Part shown: positions 17,925-26,886 of the stretch, piece after piece | Numbering within the stretch: the first letter of the stretch is position 1 | Layout: every line of letters begins with the position of its first letter | Origin: Lysobacterales bacterium | GTDB taxonomy: Bacteria; Pseudomonadota; Gammaproteobacteria; Xanthomonadales; Ahniellaceae | NCBI GenBank assembly: GCA_016721845.1 | Contig: JADKHK010000008.1 | Span: 168,460 to 232,459 of the forward strand | Direction: 5' to 3' | DNA length: 64,000 nucleotides | The notes under the pieces: generated by a model | Seen by the model: the letters and a program-made list of their open reading frames with translations, nothing else | Databases searched by the model: none | Told to the model about the DNA's origin: nothing | Position numbers and translations under genes: made by a program

Positions 17925-18377
17925 CTAGACCTCGGGCAGTTCCGCGATATCGAACCAGTGCAGGTTCAGGATGCGGACCAATTCGACGAAATCGGCGTGA
18001 CTGGTCGGCTTGCAGATGAAGGCATTGGCCCCCTCGCGGTACACGTGCTCGACATCGTCCGGGTGACGGCTGGTGCTGATGACGACCACCGGCAGTTGAC
18101 GAAACGCGGGGTCGGCCCGGATCTCGCGGAGCGCTTCCCGGCCGTTCTTGCGGGGCATGTTCAGGTCGAGCATCAGCAGCGCCGGAAACGGATGGCGGCC
18201 AACGCTGGCAAACTCGCCCTCGCGCTTCAGATACTGCATCACGTCTTCGCCATCCTTGACGAAATAGCGGGGGTTCATCACCGCTGCGGCAGAGAACGCT
18301 TCGTCGATGAGGGCCCGGTCGTCCGGATCATCTTCGGCGATCAGGATCGGGAGTCGCGTCTTCGGAAGTAGGTTCAT
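17925..18377 (-). CDS. Stand-alone Rcp1-like response regulator
   Basis: The protein has 150 residues from ATG 18377, with GGAG about 8 nt upstream; the start lies inside the 3' end of the giant kinase gene, overlapping it by 50 nt. It is a single receiver domain: ILIAEDDPDDRALI (acidic pocket), acceptor Asp in ALLMLDLNMPRKNG, VVISTSRHPDDVE and the Lys in FICKPTSH. The DLNMPRKNG signature and the extended loop are those of Rcp1-type regulators, which pair with phytochrome-like or multi-PAS histidine kinases. The overlap supports pairing with that kinase. Confidence 0.92.
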   Translation of the reverse strand: MNLLPKTRLPILIAEDDPDDRALIDEAFSAAAVMNPRYFVKDGEDVMQYLKREGEFASVGRHPFPALLMLDLNMPRKNGREALREIRADPAFRQLPVVVISTSRHPDDVEHVYREGANAFICKPTSHADFVELVRILNLHWFDIAELPEV

Positions 18378-21300
18378 CGTTGTGCTCCATCGCGATGGAT
18401 CGCTGGCGCGCCTGTGGACCCCCCGGTCTGGCACGTGGATTGGACGGCAAAGTGATTTTGAACACTGAACCTACACCCGGTTGCCCCTCGGCGAACACCA
18501 AACCGCCGTGGCGGTTCACAATTCGTTTCACTATCGCCAGGCCGATGCCGGAGCCCTCGAATTCGTCTCGGGCGTGGAGGCGCTGGAAGGGTGCGAAGAT
18601 CTTGTTCGCGTGGCGCATGTCGAAGCCGATGCCGTTGTCTTCGACGCGGATGCACCAGGCCGGCTGTCCCAGGAGGCGGGTTTCCGAGGCATCGATGCGG
18701 ACCACCGGAGCACGATTCGGCGCACGGTATTTCAGCGAATTGCCGATCAAGTTCTGGAATAGCTGCCGCAACTGGGTCGGATCGCCCTCGATCGTGGGCA
18801 ATGGTCCGACCACCACCTTGCCGCTGCTGCTGTCGAGCCGCAACGCCAGGTCGTCGGTCACGGCGGCGATCACGCCCGCGAGGTCGACCGTCGCAAACAC
18901 CGCGGCCTTCGAGGTGACTTGGGAATACGAGAGCAGGTCATTGATCAGGGTCTGCATGCGCTGCGCCGCAGCAATCGCGCGGCCGAGGAAGTCCCGGCTC
19001 TGGTCGTTCAACTGATCGCCCTGGGATTGCAGGACGCGATCCGTGAACACCCGGATCTTGCGCAGCGGCTCCTGCAGATCGTGCGAGGCGACGTAGACGA
19101 ACTCCTGCAAGCCCTGGTTTTGCGCATCCAGATCCTGCAGCAGGGCCTGCATCGCCGCTTCTGCCTGGCGACGAGCGGTGATGTCGCGGATGAATCCCGT
19201 GAACAGGCGGCCGGAGGCCAGCTTGACGTCGCGCACCGACAATTCGACCGGAAACAGGCTGCCGTCGCGTCGGCGACCGATCAATTCGCGACCGGTGCTG
19301 GGCAGCGCCATCTTGCCGGTCTCGAGGTAGCGTGCGATGAACATGTCGTGTTCGCTGGCCAGCGGTTCCGGCATCAGCTGAGCGACGTTCTGGCCGACCA
19401 GTTCGTCGAGACCGTAGCCGAAGATCGCCAGGGCATGCGGGTTCATCGATTCGATGCGGCCCCGGTCGTCGATGGTGATGATGCCCTCCGCGGCAGTATC
19501 GAAAATCGCGCTGAGCCGGGACTCGTGGTCCTGGAGTCGGTCCAGCATGCGTTGTCGCTCGGACACGTCGATGGCGATGCACAGTAGGGCGGGCTCGCTC
19601 TCGGGTCCGGTCCGCGCCAGGCTCCAGTGGGCCTCGATATTCACGATGTCTCCGTCTGCGGCGTGCAGCCGGATTTCCTCGCGCAGATCCGTTTTCGCCT
19701 GGAGTTCGAGCAGGACCTGGTCGACTTGCCCGGTGCCGATTTCGGCGATCTCCGCGAGCGGCTTTCCGATCATGTCGCGGCTGGATCGGCCGAACAGTCG
19801 TGTCGCGCCCTCGTTCCAGTAGCGCACCCGACCCTGCAGGTCGCAGACGAAGATGGCTTCGATCGCCTGATCGAGCAGCATCGACTGTTCGCGGATGAAC
19901 TTTTCGTGCTCGACGCGTTTCATCTCCGCCGCCGTGCGTGCGGCGAAGACGCGCATCGTCGTCCACATGAAGCGGTTGGCGCGCAGATGGTCATGCAAGA
20001 GGCACAGGGCGCCGACCGGACGACCGTCGCTGTCATCGAGGCGCAAGCCGTAGAGCATCAATCCGACGCCGCCCGAAAACACGCTGGATGATCGCGTGTC
20101 GTGTTCGGGCCAGATGCAGGCGAACTGCGGCTGTCCGCGCAAATCGTAGAACGGCAGCGTGCTCTGGACGTAGGTGGCGGCAGGCAACGACACGCCGTCG
20201 CACGTTCCGGCGATCAGCGACACGCTCTCGTCGCGCGCATCGAGATAGCGGAACAGCAGCGCGCCACGCGCCTCCAGCGCATGCACGAGTTTGTCGAGCA
20301 GGTTGCCGAAGAACGCATCGTCATGTGCCTCGTAGGCCGACGCTGCGACCTGTGCGATGGCCTGATGCAGGCGATCCTGTTCCTGATTCAGGCGCAGTGC
20401 GGCAATGCCGCGCGACAGGTTGTCGGCGAGATCCTGCAGGATCGAGAGTTCCGGCGGTGCCGACACGATCGGCTCGCTGCCGTACAAGACGAGCACGCCA
20501 AACACGCGCTCGCGATTCTGCAGCGGCAGACAGATGGCCGAATACAGGCCGCTGGCCAGGGCGCGGGTCGACCAGTCGTCACCGCCCTGCGCCAGGTCCC
20601 GGACGACGACCGGAACGGCGCCATGGATGGCACGCCCCGGCGCACCCAGCGCGCCATGATCGGCGCCGGACCACTGGAACTCGGCCGTCGCGTCGAGTAC
20701 CAGCGCCTGGGCGCGACCCTGCACGGCCATCGGGCGGATCGTCTGCGACAGGTCGTCCAGCGCGAAGCCGATCCAGGCCAGTTCGTAGCGGCCATCGGCC
20801 AGCGCCCGCCGGCATACCTCGTTCAGCAGCCAGGATTCGTCGTCGGCGGCAAACACGGCATCGCTGCAGGCCGACAGCAGGCGCAATGCGCGGTTGATGC
20901 GTTCCTGTCGCTGTTGCATCTCGCGCTGCGCGGTCACGTCGGACATGCCGCCGACCATGCGGACCGCCCGACCCGAGGCATCGCGCAGGACAAAGCCGCG
21001 ATCATGGACATGCAGGCAGCGGCCGTCGCGGCCGAGATAGCGGTATTCGCTTTCCCATGCATCGATGACGCCGGTCACGGCCGCGTCGATGCTGGCGACG
21101 ACGCGTTGACGGTCGCCTGGATGCACCCGCTCCGACCAGCTGGTGATGTCGCTGCCGTGGTAACCGCCGGGAATGCCGAACAGCTTGTCCATGCCGTCGC
21201 TGTACCAGACCGAGCGGGCGTCGATGTCCCAGTCCCACAGCGCGTCGGCGGTCGCGCGCGCGATCAGGCGGAAGCGCTCCTCGCTCTGCACCATGGCCTG

Positions 21301-23499
21301 GGTCATGCGTTCGCGATCGGAAATATCCTGGACGGTGGCCGCAAGCAGCCAGGCGCTGCCGTCGGGACGCCGCAGCAGGCGCGCGCGTTCGTGCAGGTGG
21401 CGGATCCTGCCGTCCTGCCCGGTGTGGCGGAAATCGAGTTCGAGATCGCGCTCGCCCGCGAGTGCAGCCTCGTGCGCCGACTGCCAGCGTTCTCGATCAT
21501 CGGGATGAATCAGCGCCGCAATGTCGCCGATCGATGTCGGCAGCTGTACCGCGGTCAGGTCGAACACGTGGTTCAGGGCATCCGACCACTCCAGTCGATC
21601 ACGCGCGGGTTCGTAGGCCCAATGGCCGAGTCCGGCGATCTCCTGGGCGCGAAGCAGGTTGGTTTGAAGGCGCAGCATCGCCTCGGATTGATCCTCGAGT
21701 TCGGACTGTCGACGTTCGGCCGTTTCGGCGCGCTCGCGCGCCAGTGCGGCTAGCCGAATGCTCACGGCAAGTAATGCGCATGCCACGGTGCCGATCAGCA
21801 GGAAGGCGCTCAGGATGCCCTGAGAGTCACCAGCGCTGCCATGGACGTGGGCTTCGATCTGGGCCGTCAACGAGTGATCGAGCAAGATCGGGCGCGTGAT
21901 CGGTTGGCCATCCGCGAGGCCGCGCGACAGCAACGTCTGATCGCCCAGCTCGATTCGCACCGGGATCGCTCGATCCAGGATAGCGATCTGCTGGTTGAGA
22001 ATCGGCGTCAACTCGAACAAACCGGCGACACCATGCCGATGCGTGCCGTCGCCGGCGAGGCTTGAGGAAAGCAGCATGCCGTCGTTGCCACAGGCCACGA
22101 TCGCTGCGGCTGCACCCTTCGCGATGCCCTCGGCCAGGCGACTCAGACACTCGCCGAGTTCCGGCGAGCGCGACTGCACGTCGACGACGCGCCCGTCCGG
22201 GCCGACCAAGGCCATGGATCGCAGCGTTGGAAAGTCATCCAGGTAGCCACGGGCGTCATTCTGGAAGATGCGCAGTCGCTCCTCGGCCGAACTTGCATTC
22301 GCCGCTCGTCGCGCTGCGCGCCGGATCGTGTTCGCGCGCTCGACGGCACGTTCTGCGGACGTTTCGACCGCGATATCGAGCAGCCGTGCCAGTTCCTGCC
22401 TGGCATCCAGCTCGGTGCTCTTGTGCGCGGACAGCCAGACGGTGAGCACCAGCATCGCGCCGGCAAGCCCCATCAGCACCGGGGTCCACGGCATCGAGCC
22501 GCGTGCTCGCGGGGCGCTCTCCAGTCGCAGGGTCGCGAGCGCCAGACCCAGCAAGAGCAAACTCACGGCCGTCAGCAGTGCCATCGGGGTGGTGCTTCCC
22601 CATGACCGCATCATCGGCAGTTCCAGCAAATAGCCGGTCAGCACAAAGGACGCGATGACGCTCGCGGCGAAGCCGCACAGCCAGGTCATGGCCGCTCGTG
22701 ACAGATGCTGCTTGCGGTCGAGCGGCAACACGACGATGCCGAACGCGATCAGCAGCGCGCCGATGGCGGTGTTCGGTGCCATTCGGCCGGGCTGCACGTG
22801 CTCGGCCACGATTGGATGCGGCATCAGCCAGCGACCGACATCCAGTGTCGCGCCCGCGAATTCTTCCAGCAGCGTCGCCAATGTGAAGACGAACACCGGA
22901 ATCAGCAAGATCATCCCGGATCTTCGATGCCGATGCAGCGACAACCAGAACGAAACGGCGAGGCAGAACATCGTCAGCGCGGTGTTGAACTGCATGGGCA
23001 CAAAGGCCGTCGCCGCCTGAACGATGACAGCGGTTCCGCTCCACCAGCCGATGCCGACCAGCAGCGAGGTTCCGGCCGCTGCCGCAACAGCCAGAATCGC
23101 GAACGCGTTCGGCTTCGCGCCGAGTTCGGGTCCAAGGGCCAGTGCCGCGATGATCGTGCAAGCCGCCAGTGTCGCGATGCCGGCCGTCGACGCGACAGGT
23201 ATGGCCCCTGCGACCGCGGCAATCACCAGCCATTGCAGCAGCGCCACGGCCAGCGTGATCCGCACGAAACCTGCCCATGCGGGCCGTGGAAATCCGAGCG
23301 AGAGCATGGTTGATGCTGCAAGCAAGGCGCCTACGGCCGGCATCGATGCCGAGGCGGAACCGATGGCTCGGAAGAGCGCCAGCGCGAATACCGGTAGCAG
23401 CAGCGCACCAATCACCGCGGACGCCAGCCGCCAGCGATCGAACGGCGTGGCGCTCCCGCTTCGACTGACGTGCTGCGGACGATCCGGATTCATTCCCAT
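18328..23499 (-). CDS. Giant membrane multi-PAS/GAF sensor histidine kinase
   Basis: The protein has 1723 residues; a second ATG at 23493 is equally likely. Residues 20-330 hold about nine or ten transmembrane helices. A further helix near 350 is followed by a periplasmic-looking region (about 370-580) and another helix (about 585-605). Cytoplasmic modules in order: PAS (620-740), PAS (750-870), GAF (890-1050), GAF (1060-1210), PAS (1225-1340), PAS (1345-1465), HisKA with acceptor His1473 in FVYVASHDLQEPLRK, then the ATPase domain (QLFQNLIGNSLKY, DNGIGF, GSGIGLAI). The SHDLQEPLRK box is of the phytochrome-like kinase class. The C-terminal 50 nt overlap the Rcp1-like regulator. The signal is unknown. 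Confidence 0.92.
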   Translation of the reverse strand: MGMNPDRPQHVSRSGSATPFDRWRLASAVIGALLLPVFALALFRAIGSASASMPAVGALLAASTMLSLGFPRPAWAGFVRITLAVALLQWLVIAAVAGAIPVASTAGIATLAACTIIAALALGPELGAKPNAFAILAVAAAAGTSLLVGIGWWSGTAVIVQAATAFVPMQFNTALTMFCLAVSFWLSLHRHRRSGMILLIPVFVFTLATLLEEFAGATLDVGRWLMPHPIVAEHVQPGRMAPNTAIGALLIAFGIVVLPLDRKQHLSRAAMTWLCGFAASVIASFVLTGYLLELPMMRSWGSTTPMALLTAVSLLLLGLALATLRLESAPRARGSMPWTPVLMGLAGAMLVLTVWLSAHKSTELDARQELARLLDIAVETSAERAVERANTIRRAARRAANASSAEERLRIFQNDARGYLDDFPTLRSMALVGPDGRVVDVQSRSPELGECLSRLAEGIAKGAAAAIVACGNDGMLLSSSLAGDGTHRHGVAGLFELTPILNQQIAILDRAIPVRIELGDQTLLSRGLADGQPITRPILLDHSLTAQIEAHVHGSAGDSQGILSAFLLIGTVACALLAVSIRLAALARERAETAERRQSELEDQSEAMLRLQTNLLRAQEIAGLGHWAYEPARDRLEWSDALNHVFDLTAVQLPTSIGDIAALIHPDDRERWQSAHEAALAGERDLELDFRHTGQDGRIRHLHERARLLRRPDGSAWLLAATVQDISDRERMTQAMVQSEERFRLIARATADALWDWDIDARSVWYSDGMDKLFGIPGGYHGSDITSWSERVHPGDRQRVVASIDAAVTGVIDAWESEYRYLGRDGRCLHVHDRGFVLRDASGRAVRMVGGMSDVTAQREMQQRQERINRALRLLSACSDAVFAADDESWLLNEVCRRALADGRYELAWIGFALDDLSQTIRPMAVQGRAQALVLDATAEFQWSGADHGALGAPGRAIHGAVPVVVRDLAQGGDDWSTRALASGLYSAICLPLQNRERVFGVLVLYGSEPIVSAPPELSILQDLADNLSRGIAALRLNQEQDRLHQAIAQVAASAYEAHDDAFFGNLLDKLVHALEARGALLFRYLDARDESVSLIAGTCDGVSLPAATYVQSTLPFYDLRGQPQFACIWPEHDTRSSSVFSGGVGLMLYGLRLDDSDGRPVGALCLLHDHLRANRFMWTTMRVFAARTAAEMKRVEHEKFIREQSMLLDQAIEAIFVCDLQGRVRYWNEGATRLFGRSSRDMIGKPLAEIAEIGTGQVDQVLLELQAKTDLREEIRLHAADGDIVNIEAHWSLARTGPESEPALLCIAIDVSERQRMLDRLQDHESRLSAIFDTAAEGIITIDDRGRIESMNPHALAIFGYGLDELVGQNVAQLMPEPLASEHDMFIARYLETGKMALPSTGRELIGRRRDGSLFPVELSVRDVKLASGRLFTGFIRDITARRQAEAAMQALLQDLDAQNQGLQEFVYVASHDLQEPLRKIRVFTDRVLQSQGDQLNDQSRDFLGRAIAAAQRMQTLINDLLSYSQVTSKAAVFATVDLAGVIAAVTDDLALRLDSSSGKVVVGPLPTIEGDPTQLRQLFQNLIGNSLKYRAPNRAPVVRIDASETRLLGQPAWCIRVEDNGIGFDMRHANKIFAPFQRLHARDEFEGSGIGLAIVKRIVNRHGGLVFAEGQPGVGSVFKITLPSNPRARPGGPQARQRSIAMEHNDEPTSEDATPDPDRRR

Positions 23500-23547
23500 C
23501 AGGCGATGTCCAGGCGCGTTCGGAAGAACGGCGATCGGGAGGGCGGC

Positions 23548-26500
23548 CTAACCGTCGAAACTCGAACCCTGTACGCGATGGAATGCGGCCTGGATATGCC
23601 CGCGAAGTTCATCGTCTTCCCAGGGCTTGGTCAAATACTTGTAGACCTCGCCGCGATTGATCGCCGCGGTCACCGCGCCGATGTCCGCGAAACCGCTGAG
23701 CACGAGCCGGACCGTCTGCGGGTACAGCGATTTCACCCGGCTCAGGAATTCGGTACCGCTCATGCCCGGCATGCGCTGGTCGGACAAGATCACCTGCACC
23801 TCGTTGACGGCCAGGAGTTCCAGCGCTTCCTGCGCGTTGCCCGCCTCCAGAATCCGGTAACCATCACGACGCAGCAGACGAATCAGCGACCGGCGGACAT
23901 TTTCCTCGTCGTCGAGGATCAGTAGCGTGCGCTGCTCCTCGGGCGGGCCTTGTGGCGGAAGGTTGACTTGGGCATCGCGAAGCAGCGCGCTGATCGCATC
24001 TGCGGCGACGGGCTCGGAGAGAAAATGTCCCTGCAGCAGATCGCACTTGGCGCGACGCAGGTAATTGCGCTGGGCATCGGTCTCGACGCCCTCCGCGGTC
24101 ACGCGCAGCCCGAGATTGTGCGCCACCGAAATCATCGTCCTGACCAACGTGGCATCGGTGCCGTCGACCACGACGTTCTTCACGAAGCTCTGGTCGATCT
24201 TCAACTTGTCGATCGGCAGTCGTTGCAGATAACTGAGGCTGGAATGGCCGACGCCGAAGTCGTCCAGCGCGAACCGAACGCCATGGGCGCGCAGTGCCTT
24301 CATCTGCGCCACCGCCTCGTCGATGTTGTCCATCAGCACGGACTCGGTCAGTTCCAGTTCGAGTCCCTCGGCCTCGATGCCGGTCTCGCGCACGATCGCC
24401 AGCACTTCGTCGATGAATCCATGGCGCAGCAATTGCACCGGCGAGACGTTGACGCTGACGACCAGTCCTGAAAATCCCTCGTTGGTCCAGCGCCGCAACT
24501 GTTCGCACGCGCTGCGCAGCAAGGCCTGGCCGAGCGGCAGAATCATGCCGTTGGCTTCGGCGATGTGGATGAACCGCTTCGGCATCAGCAGGCCAAGCTC
24601 CTTGCTGTTCCAGCGCGCCAGAGCCTCGACGCCGACGATCTGGCCATCATGCGCATTCACCTGCGGCTGGTAGTGCAGCAGGAACTCGCCGCGTGCAAAC
24701 GCTTCGCGCATCAGCCAACCCAGGCGAACGCGGTCTTCCAGATTTTCCTGCAGATCGTGGTCGAAGGCGGTGGCGGTATTGCGGCCGCGCTGCTTGGCAT
24801 GATGCATCGCGAACTCGGCCTGCCGGGTGAGTTCCGCAGCCTGCTGGGTGTCCTCGGTGCTGGCGCTGATTCCCGCCGAAGCGGTGAGGTGAAGTTCGCC
24901 GACGCCTTCGAGCAGCAGCGGAAGGGCGAGTTGCCTGCAGATGTCCAGGGCGACTTCAACGCTCGGCACGTCATCCCGGGCGCTCTCCAGTCCGACCACG
25001 AACTTGTCGCCGGCATATCGGGTGATCAGCGCGTCCGCACCGAGCAGGCCACGCAGGCGCACGGAGAACGCCTTGAGCGCGGCATCGCCAGCGGCGAATT
25101 CCATCGCGTCATTGATGGTGTGGAAGGCATCGATGTCGATGAACAGCACCAGCAGGCGATGGCCGGCCGCTTTCGCCGCAGCCAGCTTCAGCTCGAAACG
25201 ATCCTGCGCGCCGGCGTAGTGCATCAGCCCGGTGAGCGCATCGTGGGTCTCCAGGTAGCGCCGCATGTCGTCGCTGCGGCGCTGTTCGGTGATGTCGGTC
25301 TGGATGCCGATGAAGTGGGTGATCCGCGACTGGTCGTCGACGACTGGCGAGACATTGAGGCGATTGAAGAAGAGACGGCCGTCCTTGCGCTGGTTGCGGA
25401 TCACGACTTCACAGCGACTGCCTTCCTGGAGGGCGTGGCGAAGGACGTCCAGCTCCGGCTGGTCGCGCTGATCGCCCTGCAGCAACCGGCAGTTGCGGCC
25501 GAGCACTTCGTCCGCGCGATAGCCGGTGATGCGTTCGAATGCCGAATTCACGTAGACGAGCGGCTGATCGTGGGCACGGGCATCGACCAGCACGACGCCG
25601 TCGGTCGATGCTTCCATGGCGCGCCGAAGCAGATTCATCTGTTGCTGGCTGGCGCGACGCTCGGTGATGTCGAGCGCGGTGATCACCCGCCCCGGTGCGC
25701 CGTGCCAGACGATGTCGCGCTCGTGCACGTCGAGCAAGTGAAGCTCGCCGGCGGGATTCGTGTATTCCACCGGCTCATGGTTGGCGCGACGCAGGACCTC
25801 GGGCGGCAGCGTGCCGACCAGCGCATCGCCGCCGGTATCGAGCAGGGCGGCGGCCGAGGGATTGGTGAACTGGATGCGATCGTTCCCGTCGAGCACAAAC
25901 AGGGATTCGGCCAGGTTCAGCAGCAGGCTGTTGGCGGTGTCGTAGCTCTCGCGGATCGCGGCTTCCGCTTTCAGTCGCGTCGTGACGTCCACGGCGACGA
26001 CCAGCCGATGGGCTTCGCCGTCGACCTCGATGTCGCGGCGGACGATGTCGACCAGCAGTTCGCTGCCGTCCTTGCGGCGGTGGTTCCAGATGCCGGCGTG
26101 GAAGTGCGGCTCGACTTGATCGATGTGCTGTTCGTGGAATGCCAGGAAGCGTGCGCGTTCGCCGTCGTGGCGAAGATCGGTCAGCGACAGGCGCAGGAAT
26201 TCCTCGTGGGAATAGCCGTACTGGCGCAGCGCGGCATCGTTCACGTCGATGATGGCGAGTGACTCGGTCCGGTAGACCCACATCGGCATCGGGCTGAGTT
26301 CGAACAGTTGCCGATATTCGTCCTCGCGTCTGGCCGCGAGTTTGGCCAGTCGATGGCGCTCCACCGAATAGCGAATGCTGCGTACCAGGCCGTCGGCCGT
26401 CAGGGTGTTCTTGGTCAGGTAATCGGCGGCACCGGCGGCCAGGCAGCGTTCATCGATCTCGGCATTGCCATGTCCGGTCAGCACGATGAAGGGCGGTCTC

Positions 26501-26745
26501 GACGGGTCCTGGGCACGGCCGACCATCAAGTCCAGTCCATCACTCCCGGCCAGCTGGTAGTCGAGCAGGACGACGTCGTGAGCGTGCGAATCGAGCGCCG
26601 CGTTCGCGGAGGCTTCGTCCGAGACCGCGTCGATCCGCATGCGCATGCCGTCCGGATGATTCGCCAGCATGTCCCGAACAATCATCACATCTTCGAGATC
26701 GTCATCCACCAGCAGCAGACGGATGGTGCCATTGCGTTCGTCCAT
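23548..26745 (-). CDS. REC-PAS-GGDEF-EAL-REC cyclic-di-GMP signalling protein
   Basis: The protein has 1065 residues from ATG 26745 (MDERNGTIRLLLVDDD), preferred over the longer frame because of a GAGG just upstream. Domains: receiver 1 (8-125, LLDYQLAGSDG), three PAS (about 140-510), a GGDEF-like domain (520-680), an EAL domain (695-930) and receiver 2 (945-1060, VILSDQRMPGMSG). The GGDEF active site reads AGDKF, so cyclase activity is probably lost. The EAL domain keeps EALARW, NVSPVQL, ELTES, DDFGVG, KIDQSFV, AEGVET and LQGHF, so it should hydrolyse c-di-GMP. It lies 48 nt upstream of the giant kinase on the same strand. Confidence 0.93.
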   Translation of the reverse strand: MDERNGTIRLLLVDDDLEDVMIVRDMLANHPDGMRMRIDAVSDEASANAALDSHAHDVVLLDYQLAGSDGLDLMVGRAQDPSRPPFIVLTGHGNAEIDERCLAAGAADYLTKNTLTADGLVRSIRYSVERHRLAKLAARREDEYRQLFELSPMPMWVYRTESLAIIDVNDAALRQYGYSHEEFLRLSLTDLRHDGERARFLAFHEQHIDQVEPHFHAGIWNHRRKDGSELLVDIVRRDIEVDGEAHRLVVAVDVTTRLKAEAAIRESYDTANSLLLNLAESLFVLDGNDRIQFTNPSAAALLDTGGDALVGTLPPEVLRRANHEPVEYTNPAGELHLLDVHERDIVWHGAPGRVITALDITERRASQQQMNLLRRAMEASTDGVVLVDARAHDQPLVYVNSAFERITGYRADEVLGRNCRLLQGDQRDQPELDVLRHALQEGSRCEVVIRNQRKDGRLFFNRLNVSPVVDDQSRITHFIGIQTDITEQRRSDDMRRYLETHDALTGLMHYAGAQDRFELKLAAAKAAGHRLLVLFIDIDAFHTINDAMEFAAGDAALKAFSVRLRGLLGADALITRYAGDKFVVGLESARDDVPSVEVALDICRQLALPLLLEGVGELHLTASAGISASTEDTQQAAELTRQAEFAMHHAKQRGRNTATAFDHDLQENLEDRVRLGWLMREAFARGEFLLHYQPQVNAHDGQIVGVEALARWNSKELGLLMPKRFIHIAEANGMILPLGQALLRSACEQLRRWTNEGFSGLVVSVNVSPVQLLRHGFIDEVLAIVRETGIEAEGLELELTESVLMDNIDEAVAQMKALRAHGVRFALDDFGVGHSSLSYLQRLPIDKLKIDQSFVKNVVVDGTDATLVRTMISVAHNLGLRVTAEGVETDAQRNYLRRAKCDLLQGHFLSEPVAADAISALLRDAQVNLPPQGPPEEQRTLLILDDEENVRRSLIRLLRRDGYRILEAGNAQEALELLAVNEVQVILSDQRMPGMSGTEFLSRVKSLYPQTVRLVLSGFADIGAVTAAINRGEVYKYLTKPWEDDELRGHIQAAFHRVQGSSFDG

Positions 26746-26811
26746 GACATCCTCGACGCGGAAGACCCTGCCCAGACGATACAACGATGGTTCCCGGTTT
26801 TCTTCAGAACG

Positions 26812-26845
26812 GCCGAGGTCCGGGATCTTGTTCCCGGACCTCGGC
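26812..26845. terminator. Strong hairpin after the C25 peptidase gene
   Basis: A perfect 13-bp GC-rich stem, GCCGAGGTCCGGG / CCCGGACCTCGGC, encloses an 8-nt loop. It lies 42 nt downstream of the peptidase stop (minus strand) and upstream of the c-di-GMP gene start. No T tract follows, so it may act as a mRNA 3' end or a Rho-assisted terminator. Confidence 0.5.
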
Positions 26846-26886
26846 TCAATGATCGCGCGCATGTGCACGGCGGTCCCGGTCGGTGA

